From Siphonodentalium dalli (Eukaryota > Mollusca > Scaphopoda > Gadilida > Siphonodentaliidae): DNA of 64,000 nucleotides. The DNA is taken from contig CP136063.1 in assembly GCA_032622095.1 (NCBI GenBank), positions 268,389,426 through 268,453,425 on the forward strand, written 5' to 3'. Of this stretch, positions 10,704-24,280 are shown one piece after another. The position numbers and the translations under genes were made by a program. The notes below the pieces were generated by a model, which was not told where the DNA came from, did not search any database, and saw only the letters and a program-made list of their open reading frames with translations. The stretch's first letter is position 1, and each line of letters begins with the position of its first letter.

Positions 10704-12167
10704 GAAAACAAGGGTGATAACTGTTTTGTTATCTGACAATGGAGTACACACGAACCTCCTTAATTGCAGACATAAATGCGCGCATATATTATTTAATCCA
10801 GTTCGAAAACTTAATTCTATGTTGGAATCATCGCTATTTAGAAAATAAAACATTCATAATCTGGATTAATTAACAGACCCGTCATTTGTGCAGATATTCT
10901 CCGGTCAGTTTGCTGGTTGCATTGTGGAAATCGGTTCACGGAAAGAGGAGTAAAGCAATTTCGAAGTTGAGTAGCCATGCAGCGAAATATTCGGTTTCGT
11001 TTCAAATGAGCGTGAAGACGCCGACAGACGTGTTAATTTCCAGAATGCTAAAATGTGGAACTAACACGTTGTAGTAGTGCAAAAAGAAATTGACATCTGT
11101 CACAGATCGTTACGCAACATACGGGTATTCTCTGAAGTCTGATGAATGTATTGAAGAAAAGAAATAATCAATTGATAAACAGCAAAGAGTGGCCATTTGA
11201 TCTATAGTACATAAACGTAGTTGTAACGTATGTACATCGTATGTGCAATTGTCTGCAGCATACCAACTACATAATAAGGTTTATCTATTTGTCCCACGGT
11301 CTTTATTATTGATATAAAAAGGTCCAATATGAATATTACACCTTATAACAGATATGTGTCTATGATAACACCATTATACATAGCGTGCTTTAATTGCAAA
11401 TAAAAAAACACACAATTATGCAAATTAGCAAAACACCACAGTTCGCGGTTGTTTTGAAACAGTGGGGTTTATAAAAACAGTGTTTTTCGAAATTATCAGA
11501 GAGCTGTCAGAGAATCTCTGCGCGGTGAGTTCTTCGTAGTTATATGTTTACTGGTAACAGACGAGCGGTCAATAACTGAGACAATGTTACCCTCGAGGGT
11601 AATATGGTGATTTATCGCCCGCCATGTGACGCACTCTCAGCCAATCAGAAGAGAGGGAAATGGGATGAAGGATAACAATCTCTTTTACTGTACTTGTTAC
11701 ACCTTCCAAACCTAGGCAGTTGTATACTCTCACCCAGTTTTTCAAAAACCAGAATGGACATGGTGAGATTATTAAACATGGCACATATTATGTAGATTGT
11801 TATGTATTTATGTAGGTTGTTTTTAATGTTATGACCATACTAGTGTTAAAATCTTTGTCTAAATGTATGAACACAAATTTCATGAGCTATTCATAGGCTC
11901 ATAGTAAATCAGACTGCTACTAGTTCACTATCAAAATCGGATATTGTCGAACTGACAGTCCTAAATGAACCACAGTTATCAATTAAATAGAAGTTTAAAA
12001 GTAATAAAATAGTCCCAGACAAGCAATTTAAATAAATAAATTTCAGTTACCAACATAACACCATCAGATGATCCAATACATAATTCAGGCGTGGATAAAC
12101 ATGAGGAAATTATTATCTATATTGTTCCTTGAACAGAAGTATTGATCTTACTAGTATTTCAACAAAG
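10704..12167. other. No gene recognised
   Basis: AT-rich. The only structure I see is the fragment at 11,590-11,625 related to the palindrome above. The short ORFs have no features worth annotating. Confidence 0.4.
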
Positions 12168-12635
12168 TTAAAGGTACTAAATCCGATTTAGCACCCCTAA
12201 ATTACTATTGCTTTGGCTTCAGGGGTAAAAAATATTTGATTTGAGTCGAGAAACCCATCCATCAAAGCTCAGTTATTAGATATTGATTTTTTAAGTTAGT
12301 AATTTTCTCAAGATGTGTACTAATAATTGCCCCTAAGTTTGTAATTTTCTCGAGATGTGTACTGATAATAATTTCCACAGAAACATTTATTCAAACAGAC
12401 GAAGATGGACAACTTTAAAATCAAGCGTATTAATAACGCAATTTTGACTGCGCCCATCCTTTTGGCGGCGTGTTTCTGGACCAGAAACGATAGAAATAAC
12501 AAAACTTCAAAAATTGATATCTGACAACTCTGAGCGTTGATAGGTAGGTTCCTCAACTTGAATCAATTATTTTTTTATCCCTGAAGCCAAAGAAATAGTA
12601 ATTTATGAGGGCCTGATCGGATTGAGTACCTTTAA
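12168..12635. mobile_element. TTAA-ended MITE, family 2, copy 1
   Basis: Ends read TTAAAGGTACTAAATCCGAT and, on the opposite strand, TTAAAGGTACTCAATCCGAT. The inverted similarity extends about 85 bp inwards, including the CTTTGGCTTCAGGG region. The interior has CTCGAGATGTGTACT twice. Other copies: 34,793-35,230 and a 5'-truncated one at 43,436-43,729. Confidence 0.8.
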
Positions 12636-13029
12636 GCTTCAACATTCACATACATTTATCATTTTTTTATGGCTGCACAAGCGATTATTGTCTTGTTTGG
12701 TACTTGTATGTGTTGTTACTCTTTTGTACAGTAACTAGTTGAAGCATTCTTTGAAATGACAACTAAACTCTGACAGAAACCTCAATCTTTCTATTTCTGG
12801 GATCAGGAGAATAAAAAAATCAATGAATATGTTTCAAACTATATAATTTTAATAATAACATCTTCATGGGGCGAGTCGGAGTGTTCATTTAGAGAGGTGG
12901 TAGAACTGCCCTACGCACAGTCCACTCCTGACTCGCCTCAATAGTCGGCTCTGTCCTTGTTGATGATATTTTATGTACACGCTTTTTATAGCAGGTTAGC
13001 CCACCACTGGTGGCAATCGTCCCATGGCT

Positions 13030-13545
13030 TTGTTCCAAAAATGCAACCTTAATCAGATGATATCCTCACTGTTATTGTTACATGCAATTGATGTTGTATG
13101 GTTTGACAATGTGATGAAAAATGTAGCTTCAGTCTACAACAGGCGCCACAGAAATTCGATATTCCACATTTCTCCGATTTTAAAAATATTTGTTTGCATA
13201 TTTTGCCCCAAATATGTAACCTTTATCAGATGATATCGTCACTTTTATTATAATATGCAATTGATGTAGCATGATTTGACAATGTGACGAAAAATATAGA
13301 TTCAAACTACAACAGGCGCCACTGAAAGTCGATATTCCACATTTCTCCGATTAAAAAAATATTTTTCGCATATTTTACCCAAAAATGCAACCTTTATCAG
13401 ATGATATCCTCACTTTTATTGTAGCATGCATTTGATGTAGTAGGATTTGATAATGCTGTGGAAAATATAGCTCCACTCTACAACAGGCTCCTCATAAAGT
13501 AGATATTCCACATTTCTCCGATTTTTCGTTATTTTTTCAGCTTTG
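13030..13545 (+). repeat. Tandem repeat, about 172 bp x 3
   Basis: AACCTTTATCAGATGATATC (one base different in unit 1) recurs at about 13,044, 13,217 and 13,388. Each unit goes on to ACAACAGGCGCCAC-type and GATATTCCACATTTCTCCGA blocks. The third unit is slightly short. The 69-aa ORF across units 1 and 2 is a repeat artefact. Confidence 0.85.
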
Positions 13546-15678
13546 CCCCTAAAACGGAGACTCTCTACATTGGGGATGCATGGGGGGTTTAGTATGTTGT
13601 TGTGGAATCTATGCTGGAACGATTGACACCAAAAAAGCTTCTATTGCAATTAGTTACGGGTTAGGGGTATTTTTAATCTCGATCCGCTGGACTATATTGT
13701 TTTGAAAGTAGCAATTCACGAGAAAGGTATTTGGTGGGGTTCAATGTGATACCGGTCGGAGTAAGGCCTTGACATTGTGGAGTCGCACACGCAATACAAA
13801 ACAATAACATATATTTGCGTCTAGGTTTGCATGTGCTGTCATCAACGCTTCACAAAGCACATTTTATTTTTTAACAATGTTTAACAAACCAATTTTGTCA
13901 AACGTATTACATAATAGCTAAAAGTGGGTGTGTGATGTCTCGCAAGGTCGGCGCTAGGTATCAACAGAAAATCGACTAATCATGCAGTATACCACCTATG
14001 CTCTGAACTTAAAATACTTCCGATGCCACGCATGCAGTTGTAAATGTTCTGATGTAGATGGTTAAATTAAAGAGGTAGACTCAATCACGTTGTGATGCGA
14101 CGCAGCCGTGATACACAGTGACCACCCACTCTGGTTGTTCTGAGAAAGTCGGATTGGTAAAAGATGTTATGGACTTGAATTTATCGTATGACTTGCACCT
14201 TTTATTTTGCCACAAGTTCACGCTGGTCGGGAACTTTTTTTGCCAATATTTTGTCAATTTCTAAAATTTTTGGATCCTTTTTTATAAACTATGACAAATT
14301 TAAAAAAACAAATTTTGGGATCGTCGAAAAAACAGAATTTGAAACAAAACTTTAAAGAGATATGCGCTCAAATAACTAAACAATTATGAGTTGGACAACA
14401 GAAAAAGCACGGATGGGAACTTTAAATACTGAAATAATCTAGTCGGTAACGTTAAACACAACAGTATAGTGTTGAAACTTGGTTAAGAAAGTACTTTGTT
14501 CTAGTATGTAGTCATCATTGTTATAAGTTATTATGAGTTACTTTACATAAATATTGGTTCGCAAACAGGTCAGCGACTGATTACATAATAACGGATTAAG
14601 AGTTTCACGGACAATTGATAATTATGAAAGAGACTACTGTTGAATACAGCTTTGAAACATTTTGGCCATGACATTTGATTTCGTCATACTAAAAACAAAA
14701 TTGGCCAATTTGGCCACCACTACCGTTAGCATTGGGTATTTCACAATGTATTTCAGTTACTATCAGTTAGTCCTCGGTTTCAACTTTCGCTGATATGATT
14801 GTTCATGTTTCAAAGATTCTTTGTAAACAGCATTAGTCGTGTATTTTACCAAAATTGAGGTGGAGGTAAAAACACCCCACCCTGTCACAAACCTGCTACA
14901 GTCACGAATAAAGACCTTTCTATCGAGCCCAATGGGACAGTGGTCACGTCATTTGTCAATATGTACACGTTTATATTATAATTAATAGTTTATGCATATA
15001 TGGGGTGGCAAAAAATATAATAGTTTGTTTTTGGATAACCCCACCCCATTGCGATCACATATGTAATTTTCCAGAGTTGTTGATTTGGATTGGTCGTGTG
15101 GCTGTAGTCATTATCATGTTAACAAACTGTTTCAAATTTGTCAATCTGGAAATTGCATACCTAACACAATATTAGTTGGAAATTTCGCGCCAATAATAAG
15201 TTGAAATTTGTAGGCTACGTAATGTGGTATTAGACGACTAGAACCGTCCTGTATTTAGTGTAGCCTTTAAAACCTTTGAAATCCATTCTATCAAATAATA
15301 CTTTCGAATACCTATCCTGCTAAAACAATTCGTTCTCATACGGTACAAATGTCAGAAAAATTACTGCCGGCACAATGTACCGTATGTGTTACGGAACATT
15401 GTGTCATTTCATTACGGCCATATGTCCTGTACGGCTAAAGAACAAAGTTCTAAATTCATATGGGACATAGAACCGTAACTAAACAGGTAAATGTTCCTCA
15501 ACTTTACGGGACTATGTGCCAGCTTCAATTTCCCGGAACTGCGTACCATATTAGAACGGATTTTTTAAAACAATGTACTGCATTTTAATATTTTTTTCGT
15601 AGAATGATTTCCCCCCACAATAAGCAGATATGGTCATTATATATCATTCTCAACGTAGTCTTGCATTACATGCCATTA
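13546..15678. other. No gene recognised
   Basis: AT-rich. A section at 15,340-15,560 repeats short ACGG/ACAT-GT strings in both orientations without a clear unit. No coding frame of note. Confidence 0.4.
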
Positions 15679-15885
15679 TTAACCAATTCAAGTCTGGAGC
15701 TTCCTGAATTTGTTTGCAAAAAACCTGTGCCAATGCAATCTCATTGGACTGACAAAATTATATAAGTCAGTGTATTCTCTTATACATGCGAGGCTCCCTA
15801 TGCGAGACGTACATATATAAGACAATGCACTGTCAAATGTTATTTAATGCTGCATCAACGTGGCTCTTTGTCATGAAAGGGTTAA
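15679..15885. mobile_element. piggyBac-like MITE fragment, family 3, copy 1
   Basis: Begins TTAACC and ends TCATGAAAGGGTTAA. It contains the family signature CTCTTATACATGCGAGGCTC and CATATATAAGACAATGCACT. The ends are less symmetrical than in the best copy (37,758-38,157), so it is degenerate. Confidence 0.6.
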
Positions 15886-16615
15886 TGGCAAATTCCGTAT
15901 GTAAATAGAGATGGTGTGGTCCACATCCATTCAGGGTTCCAGCCACTGCAGATGGAATATCACTGAAGTAAATAAATAAATTCAAGGCATTTAATCATTC
16001 ATGGCAATCACTTCGAAAATTTTGTTCTATAAATTCAAGAAAAAGTGTCACTGTCTAAAAATTAATTTTTCTAACATATTCCACAGGTCACTATCGACTA
16101 ACAAGAATAAATCATAGCACCAAAGACCCCAACTATGACACAGTTGCACTCTTGTGATTAATAGTTTGGCTTTTTGGAGCTACATGTTGAAATCAATTTC
16201 ATGTACACACTGCATACATAATACCGGCTTATATATTATAGGGAAGATTGAACGTTCAACATATTTGGCATCATATACAATTTTAAATTGCTGTGTAATA
16301 AAAGATTATACACTGTATATGTATGACAATGCACATACCGGTAGCCATGCCGTGACGCATGGTATACAATGGGCATGTGTGATGTTACAAATTAAAACAT
16401 TAATTATTTCAGCAGTTGCCACAGTTTTGTCGCTATGTACCGTTATGTTCAATGTATCAGCGTTGTGCTCACACATTCTTTGAATGAAGTAGATGTAATT
16501 TGTAATACTTTTATCGCTAAAATAACAAGTTTGTTCGGCGACAGATGTGTAAACCGGAATGGATCAGACATCTGTTGTCGCCAATACATGTACTACTAGC
16601 ATTCTTGTTTCCCAA
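15886..16615. other. No gene recognised
   Basis: AT-rich. A 109-aa ORF (16,154-16,483, +) has no recognisable motif and reads like chance. Confidence 0.35.
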
Positions 16616-16762
16616 GAATTTGGAATGAACTTTCCCTGGAGGCGCTTGCCATATCCTTCACCCCACCCGTACCCAATTAAATTCAAAATTTGGACAGAAA
16701 CTCCCATAGAGGCGTTAGCCAGGTCAGTAGCCTCGCCCGTAGTCCAATCAAATTGATAATGT
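16616..16762 (+). repeat. Diverged direct repeat, about 75 bp x 2
   Basis: Two adjacent blocks share AATTTGGA, a TCCC-A-GAGGCG-T-GCCA string and CCCGTA-CCAATNAAATT-A. Similarity is moderate. No function is evident. Confidence 0.45.
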
Positions 16763-19172
16763 GGGCAGTTAATGCATATTGCAAAATTCTACTGTGGCTG
16801 GATAACTTAAGTCATAATCATACTGGCGGAATTTCGTATACTATTCCCTCCAGATTTTTGCTACACAATGTAAACTACATAGATTCTTGCAGGGTTGTGG
16901 CATTTACTAAGTCACAATACAATCATATCATAATGCTAGCACAACAATGCATACCATAGCCAATTGGATTACTATTACATGCCTCCTGAGTTAATGGAAG
17001 TTATTGAACATTTCGTTAGTTGTTTGATGCACGAACATAGGCTACCTGTTCAGATGATAATTACCTTTTAAAAAGTAATAATATGCAATAAAGCCTTGTC
17101 CGACATTAATTTCATTATTTATATATATTGAATTTGTTAACGTTTAATTTATACACAATGCAGTTACACAATCAAAGCAAAGTTCTATGTTGTCATTTAT
17201 CGATCTCAAAATGGCAACCACACAATACAAGTTGGAAACAAAATATATTTGAACAAAATTCACCTGAAACTCAATTACAATTTGCTGGTGCGCACTCCGA
17301 TCTCCATTTACCTATTTTAAAGAGAATACTAAGTTTATTCAACAATTTATTCAATTTAACTTTTCAGCTAGCAAAAAACAAAACGTTTTGTTCGTTCAAA
17401 GATTGGGAAACCGGAAGTGACCTGAACACTGTTGTCGCTGATGATTGTGCATTATATCATGAGCGGCATTGATTGGTCATATCACACAGCTGTTTGATGT
17501 ACTTTAAATTAACCTCTTATGCACAAATATCAGAAATTGAGAGAAAAATTATAAACACTGCGTTATTTCCCATTTAGAATTTCGCGATTGAGTTGTGACC
17601 TGGTATAAATAGGTGAAAACAATTGCCAGATGTCTAACCCATCCCTTAACACACACAAGACAACTTAATACTACTTGCAATTGCCACCATTCGTATTACA
17701 CAGGCATCCAGAAAATATATATAATTATGTGCACAAATAGTATGTCTAGAACGTATAATTGAGAACGTCCTTTATGATATTTGGCATACATATACCACTT
17801 TGGGCAACGGACTAATAAGTAGGCGATCGTGTTAAACTATCCTATTTTGATAGTCGACACAATTTGTCCACCAGAACCGCATACTATGGCCTCATGTATC
17901 CGATCTAATTATTTGTCGTACCGGTACATATAGCAAACGTACATATGTTAGTTATATGGTGTCAAATCTGACACAAATTTAATAAATACCACAGATAAAT
18001 TGATTCCATATGTGCCTTATTAAATTGATATAAATTAACATATAGGCGAGCCTAGGCCTATTTCTTACTGACAGGGCATGTTCATGGGGTATGAGTTTCA
18101 TAAGGAGGGGTTGTATCAATAGCAACTTCGAGGAATTTCGATATCTCAGAAGTAAATGTAATATATAAACTGTAATAATCAAATAATTTATATAAATATA
18201 CATTTGTCGTCCATTTGACTCAACCGAGATACTGGAAACACATGCGGACCATATATTAAATATATATACCGGCACCGGTATATTGTCACCCTAATATTGG
18301 TAGGATACGACAAATTCATGACATAGTATGTTAGCTGATCAACACAGCACACATGCCAAACGTATATTTCACAAAGACCATGCATATATTTGGAATATAC
18401 ATGTATAGAGATATTAATTTAAGTTTATGACAACTCGCCTAGAACAACGTTGAACAGAGCATTAATCACATATGTGCTGCCAAATAACATATGTATGCAG
18501 AAGTTGCACGTCTGGTTTAACAGCTAGTGGTAACTCAGCAAATTTACGACCTATGCACCGGTGTTCATGGATAGATTAATTTGGACACCCACACATATAA
18601 CTATTTTGTATGTATGTACACTGCATGCATCTGCCTTATCTTTGAGGTAAATATGCAAAGATTGACAAGACATGCAGGTTTATATAAAAACCATATATCT
18701 CTCAAATACATCACCATGTATAAAAGTGTCATGATCCGCGTTTCAATGCAGGAATCTGAATCTGCGGCGCCACAACGTTGCACGGTCCCACGAATGGGCA
18801 CTACTATAACGACAGCCTATATTGGCCTCTAGTCGTTGAACGTAGCCCTCACAACACCTGGTGGGTCCTACACATATCGCGACCGGACACCTGTACACAT
18901 CATCTTCCCAGTTGGAGGCCTTTTACACAACTCCCCTGGCTATAGCAGGCCAATCCCCGCACGGCTAATCCGCCGTCCGCGTGTTGATCCTCTATCCGGC
19001 TATCACTAATCAACACAGGTCGAATTGCTATACGAGGTCACCGCTTTCTGATGGCTGTAGGACTTAAGGTGGATTCCCACAGATACTACACTCCTCCCCG
19101 TCCCGAAAGAAAGCCCGGAGTGTGAACGAATGGCTCCATGCAAACCTGGTAATGTGGATCCGTCACTTATCT
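16763..19172. other. No gene recognised; GC-richer patch at 18,830-19,060
   Basis: Mostly AT-rich. The patch at 18,830-19,060 has a different composition (CCGGACACC, AATCCCCGCACGGC, CGCCGTCCGCGTG) and could be an eroded exon or viral/transposon remnant, but no frame stays open across it. Confidence 0.35.
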
Positions 19173-20042
19173 CATCATCATAGAACATCCAGTAGGTTGA
19201 ACTCGTTCTGGTGAGCCATGGACATGTCAGCAACATGGCATATATATGAAGCGGTCTAGTTCATGGCATCAGGGATCTAAATCTGTTCCGGAGTCGGGGA
19301 GCGAGTACACCGTGGAATGCTAAAGGAGAAGGTAACTGAAGAATGACCTTCACCTAATACATACAACACGTTAGTAAAGGATGACATCGAGTTTATTTGA
19401 TTTGTTCATCATATCTGAACTGGTGAATTAATGGGGGAAATTGATTTAACTAGCTGTTGTAGTTATTGGTGTTTTCAGACAAAATTTGGCTGTGGTATAT
19501 AGCCCTGTCGTACAATTGGAGATTTATCTAAAAAAAAGTAAACACATTACCTATGATTCTTCTTGCATTTTCGTGATAAACTGGTGTCAATTTAGCTTCG
19601 TAAACACCATTGGAATAGCCTGTAGGCATAAATTCAGAGAATGCGGTCGAAATGTTAACAATATCGACTATGGGAAACCATTTAGTTCAGTGATTTCTCA
19701 TGGATTGGTTTGGTTTGGTTTGTTAAGGTTTATCGTCGTTCTAGCCGCTAGGCCACACAAGATGTTGTCAAACTTGCCCACTTGCCCAGATACACGATTC
19801 CGGTCACCATCCCTGTGACGGGGTTCGAACCGATTCCTCATGGACTATACACATCCTACGTCCATAGTATATATGTATGGGCATGGGTTCTAAGGCTATG
19901 TATATGTCCTTGATCCTAACATAACTATTGTGGCCTAGGTCCATAGCTAATATATTCGTGGCTGGCCCTATGTTCTTCATATATAGTAGAGTGGGTCTGT
20001 GACATACATTAGCTGTGTGGTTCTATGGCTCATATAACTATT
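19173..20042. repeat. Multicopy block B, copy 1
   Basis: Direct repeat of 26,178-27,170. Shared landmarks: CATCATCATAGAACATCCAG, GTCGGGGAGCGAGTACACCG, GGTTTATCGTCGTTCTAGCC and GGGGTTCGAACCGATTC. This copy lacks about 90 nt present in copy 2 (after GTTGTC near 19,768). Confidence 0.85.
19484..19715 (-). pseudogene. Decayed copy of the 83-aa block-B ORF
   Basis: On the minus strand the frame still reads EFMPTGYSNGVY and HENARRIIGNVFTF. It then meets an in-frame stop after an extra T in a T run. The N-terminal part is also disrupted (a stop after GFP). The poly(A) signal AATAAA (complement near 19,389-19,396) is kept. Compare 26,480-26,731. Confidence 0.65.
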
Positions 20043-20870
20043 ATGGTCATGCCTCATATTGAATATAAGCTTTTCAACTCTCACTTTGAATTCCTGATAT
20101 CTGAAGCTACGGAACATAGCGGGTAATTGCACCCATATGAAAACTACTTGTAAAACTATTTGTAGCACTCTCTGATTAGGCTCACGTTAACAACATTTAT
20201 AATTGTTTTCACCATAAACGACGGTTGTTGATCGTTTGTCAGACATGTTGAACACACTCACATAAGACTTAACTAAACACAATGTTTTCTATTTATTGTG
20301 ATTTGGGAATTTAACCCGGAATAATTTGGAAGGGATGGCACCGCTTCCCTACAACCCACTTTGGAATGTTCATTAATACATGTTTTGGTGTTACATTAAC
20401 ATGGATTGGTGAGGATAAGGTTGAAATAATATATATTTTTTGTTTATTTGCTACTTCATTTTTTTCTTTTTTGTATGCTTTCCTGTTGTTGTTGTTGTTG
20501 CTATTGCTGCTGCTGCTTTTTCAAATGTCAGTTTGCTGTCCGCTAACATCTCCTCTACCTTGTCGCTTGAACTTTTCTCACGCGCCTTGGCACTACTGAA
20601 TACTTCCTCGCAGGACTTCATCGTCTCTACCAGTTTTTTTTATTAAAGGAGAAGCTAGAGCTGCTGTTGGTATTATCGGTACTGTTGTCGCTTTCGCTGG
20701 TGGAAATGAAGGCCACTGGGTGTGATGTACACCTGTGTCCTTTGTAGTAGCGTATCCATCTCCTCCATGAAATCTGCGGCAGGGACGTCGGGTGGCACCG
20801 GCGTCCCTGTCTCCACTGGCCTCGGCGACGACAGGGATATACGGTGTGTACCACTCTCTCGGGCTACTGG
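20043..20870. repeat. Multicopy block A, copy 1
   Basis: Matches 47,300-48,085 from ATTATGGTCATGCCTCATAT up to GGGATATACGG, after which the two copies diverge. It holds the 3' end of a minus-strand coding remnant. Confidence 0.85.
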
Positions 20871-20880
20871 TCCCACATGT
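20451..20880 (-). pseudogene. Coding remnant of the EASGDR family, 3' part
   Basis: On the minus strand the upstream part reads VVAEASGDRDAGAT in one frame, and FMEEMDTL and then a Ser/Asn-rich stretch in others. The last 56 codons (20,621 to 20,451) form a clean tail: MKSCEEVFSSAKAREK, KVEEMLADSK, a poly-Ala/Thr run and KHTKKKKMK, then TAG. An AATAAA follows about 155 nt downstream (complement near 20,291-20,297). The frame changes show it is broken. The same order of segments occurs in copy 3 and in the 192-aa ORF at 48,753-49,331. Function unknown. The Lys-rich end and Ser-rich linker suggest a disordered C-terminus. Confidence 0.55.
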
Positions 20881-21290
20881 TCTAACCATTAAGTTGGAAT
20901 TCTTGGAAACACGTTGATGAAATTTATTATACAACTATATACAAGTTGACACAATCAGGTGGCCACGGAGAAAAGTATATTAACATAACTTCTCCCTAAT
21001 GCGTTCGAATCAAGAGTCAAGTCAAGTCTCCTCAATCCCCGGCTGAAACTAGTATATATGAAAATCATCTGGGAGCCACACCCAACCACGTGTAACAATT
21101 TATACGTACACGTACTGGCCTGTCCAACAGGTTAAGATTTAATACAATCTTTATAGGATCACTAACCCGCAACGGTATAGCTCAGGCTATTCAATTTCGG
21201 GTCAGTTTCCCACGCATAAATTATGGACCTTATGGCTAGGTATTGACTTCCAAATTAACCTTATATACGCCGCGTAACATTGAAAGTGTT
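20871..21290. repeat. Multicopy block C, copy 1
   Basis: Direct repeat of 25,320-25,675: AAGTCTCCTCAATCCCCGGC, GGGAGCCACACCCAACCACG and GGCCTGTCCAACAGGTTAAG. On the minus strand it contains CTATAAAG-type sequence, so it may be a promoter or LTR-like region. That is speculation. Confidence 0.8.
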
Positions 21291-22020
21291 ACATAACTCT
21301 CATCACCTTTTTCAAGATGTTTGTCCTAAGACAAAAAACTTGATAATTCCTTTACGGAAATCCAAACTATCCCATTTGGAATATACATGTAACACAATAA
21401 AACATAAGTTTTTAACACAGGAATGTCATACTCCGAATGGTCGATAACAGGAATTGTTCCGAACAGAAGAATGTCATAATCCTGGAATATTAGCTTCTGA
21501 TTCCGTGTTGGGAGTTAATAGTGGCCTCCCTATTAAGTCCGTTCGTCCTGGCTCCATTCCGAATACTAAGTGGATCCAGATGGAGGACGTCGATCCCATC
21601 GTCATAGCTATGTTCAAATAATCACCTTGTGCCGGTACAAAAATTGGAATGAATTTCAATTTGACCTTGAATTCGGGCTACATTTGACAAAGGATCAATA
21701 TGGTTTAAAATCCAGAATTTGACTTCCTGTTGAGGGTTATTTTTGCCTAGTTTCGATACGAAATTTGAATAAAGTTCAACTCGATCTTGAATTTGGGCAT
21801 AAATAAAGGATCATCGTAGTACTGTCTAGTGTAAAGGACTCATATACGTTGTGTAAGAACTGAAATGAATTATCTGGGTAATGTCATTAGCGCGTTACAT
21901 TACGCTTATACGTGTAGAACACGATTTCAACCTTGAAAATGACCATGTAACCGATTATCATTGTAATTGGGACATAAAGGCCCTACCTATACCAGCATGT
22001 ACAATTGCTCTTGTACAAAT
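21291..22020. other. No gene recognised
   Basis: AT-rich. GATTCCGTGTTGGGAGTT and nearby strings give no usable frame. Confidence 0.35.
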
Positions 22021-22047
22021 GTTCTATAACATTAAATTTCCCCATTT

Positions 22048-22307
22048 GTTGGCATTGGCGTGTGGAATCACGCACTTCGAGTAAAAATCTCTATTTCATT
22101 GCCGTGAAAATGCCGATACGTGTAACTCCATGTGTTTAACGAAATGCCCTTTTGAGCTGACTTAAATATCTTAGTTGAGCTTAAAGGCTGTATACGAGCA
22201 TATACGAATGCTCTATAGCATAACATGTTCCCAATTCGTTGGCATTGGCGTGTGGAATCACGCACTTCGTGTAAAAATCTCTATTTCATTGCCGTGAAAA
22301 TGCCGAT
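22048..22307 (+). repeat. Direct repeat, about 70-100 bp x 2, 190 bp apart
   Basis: GTTGGCATTGGCGTGTGGAA through GCCGTGAAAATGCCGATA occurs at 22,048 and 22,238 with almost no differences. The repeats contain the inverted pair GTGTGGAATCACGCAC. Confidence 0.8.
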
Positions 22308-24280
22308 AGAACATAACCTAACAATTATCATGTAACATAAACAACTCTCACACCAAAATACATTTCATATAAATGCCATAGATTATATATATATATATAA
22401 TTATTTCTTGTGAAACAACTGAATAAAATGTACAACCATGAGACAATTTGCTTGGCTTATTGGTTCACATACTAATAACTATTGGTCCTTATAGGAATAA
22501 CATATCATTCCCATTTATACTAAAATCCTCATATGTCCTTTTAATAAACAATTCAATAGCTCACTATACAAACTTTATTTTCCTGACATCAGCTAACTCT
22601 TTAAACGTATTTCTAGTTCGTCCTCATATGTCCCTTTAAAATTAAAATCTTCAGACAACGACTAACTTATATTTTCATGACCTCAGACAACTCTTAAAGA
22701 AATGTGTAAGCTAGTCTCAAATTCAGACGGAGCATGTGGTCTATGAATAATTTTGACCGTATAGCGAAAAATTTGATCTCTGGACCTTTGCCTTATCAGA
22801 AATGCTGGTAATTTCGCATGACATCATACAACGTTTGCTAAACGACAGGAGAGAACTAATTTCTCATTTCATTCTGACATCTCCCTTTAAATTTCAAATC
22901 AATAGTTTGGTATCCAAATACGAATCTTATTTTGTTAATCTTAGACAACTGTTAAACGAAATGTGTATGCTAATTCACCTGGGGTGAACCGTGTTTGTAT
23001 ATAATGCTCGACCCAGGTGACACAGAACTGATGGGGTAACATTGATAACTAGGCTCAAACATACACGTCCATTTTAAAAACGCTATTGAGACAGACTTCA
23101 CACACACCAATTTTCTCGAGATGGTCACTTGTGGCCATCGACGGCGACTTAATTAATTTAGCATGCCTGAATAATCTTCAAAAGTCAACTCCATAGGTGT
23201 CTCGGCCCTTCCTGTGCAATAGCTATGTATTGTCCCTTTTTGGAGATATTTGGCCAGGCTCAACAATTGACACCCTAAGGCAAGATTTGACTCTAGTGTT
23301 ATTCATGCATGTGTGGTATATTTTTGTGGCTTCGTATTGAATTGATCAGGTTTAATGCCCTGTGTATACATAGTGGGACCGGTCTGTCTTTTAAATTGAC
23401 CACATCAATTTGTATGTACCTTCACCAATGGTGTAAATTTCTTTCATTGACAACAGAGTGCTTTAGGTTTTCTCGTAATTGAAGTCCTGCTGCCCGGACG
23501 TATATATTCTCAATGACAATGTTGAATCACTGGTTGTTATTATTCTTATGTTCTGGAGGATTACATTGTCGTGACTTATTATTGTTCCAATTGTGTCCTA
23601 AATCCGTATAGTCTTCAATGAAATTATAATCCTTAAAGGTAAGATTTTATTTTCTATTTTTGTTTTATTCCGGGAAATTTTGTGCCCCCAACAAACATTT
23701 TAGACATATCGGTGGTTCGTCCGTTTGATTGTGACTCAAAGACACTCAAACAATTCCCGGAATCGATTTAATTATGGCACCATCAGTTTTCTATGCATTC
23801 TTTCATTTTTTGGTTGCATATACCTGATATATATCCATACATTTATTTTTTTCAACATTTCAACCTAATCCGGGCGTTTCGTAACACAAAATACCACTGA
23901 CCATCCATGTAGATGATTTTTTGCAAAACATTGGAACCATTTGGCTAAATAGAACATTCCTAAACCATACTTCAAACTTCAAGTGACTATAATGTCTTTA
24001 ATTTTAATTTTTTCGAATTACTTCATCTAATTTCTTTTATTTATAGATATATCTCGCTGGACGCAATCAGTTTCTTGACTAACTGTCATAAATAACTAAT
24101 GTTTTCAAATAGATCATCCGAGGCACAATAAAACTATATTATATGCTTAATTGACCGACAGAACAGCCTTAACAAAAATTGAACCCACAATTCGTTCAAA
24201 ACCAGAACTCACTAAAATCATACTGATTAACTTGAAAACATCCTAAAATCATCAGTAAATTTAATACCTATATCACCTGC
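22308..24280. other. No gene recognised; weak internal repetition
   Basis: AT-rich. A string like CAGACAACT-TTAAACGAAATGTGTA-GCTA recurs in diverged form at about 22,580-22,980. Nothing codes convincingly. Confidence 0.4.

Noticed and set aside
10437-10853. 138-aa minus-strand ORF
   Set aside because: It runs through a microsatellite and a 110-bp palindrome, so it is an artefact of repeat structure.
16154-16483. 109-aa ORF with hydrophobic stretches
   Set aside because: No recognisable motif, AT-driven codons and no upstream or downstream signals.
20366-20646. ORFs with a poly-Leu/Val stretch on the plus strand of block A
   Set aside because: They come from the GTT/GCT-rich tract, which on the minus strand encodes the Ala/Thr-rich end of the remnant gene; the minus reading is better supported.
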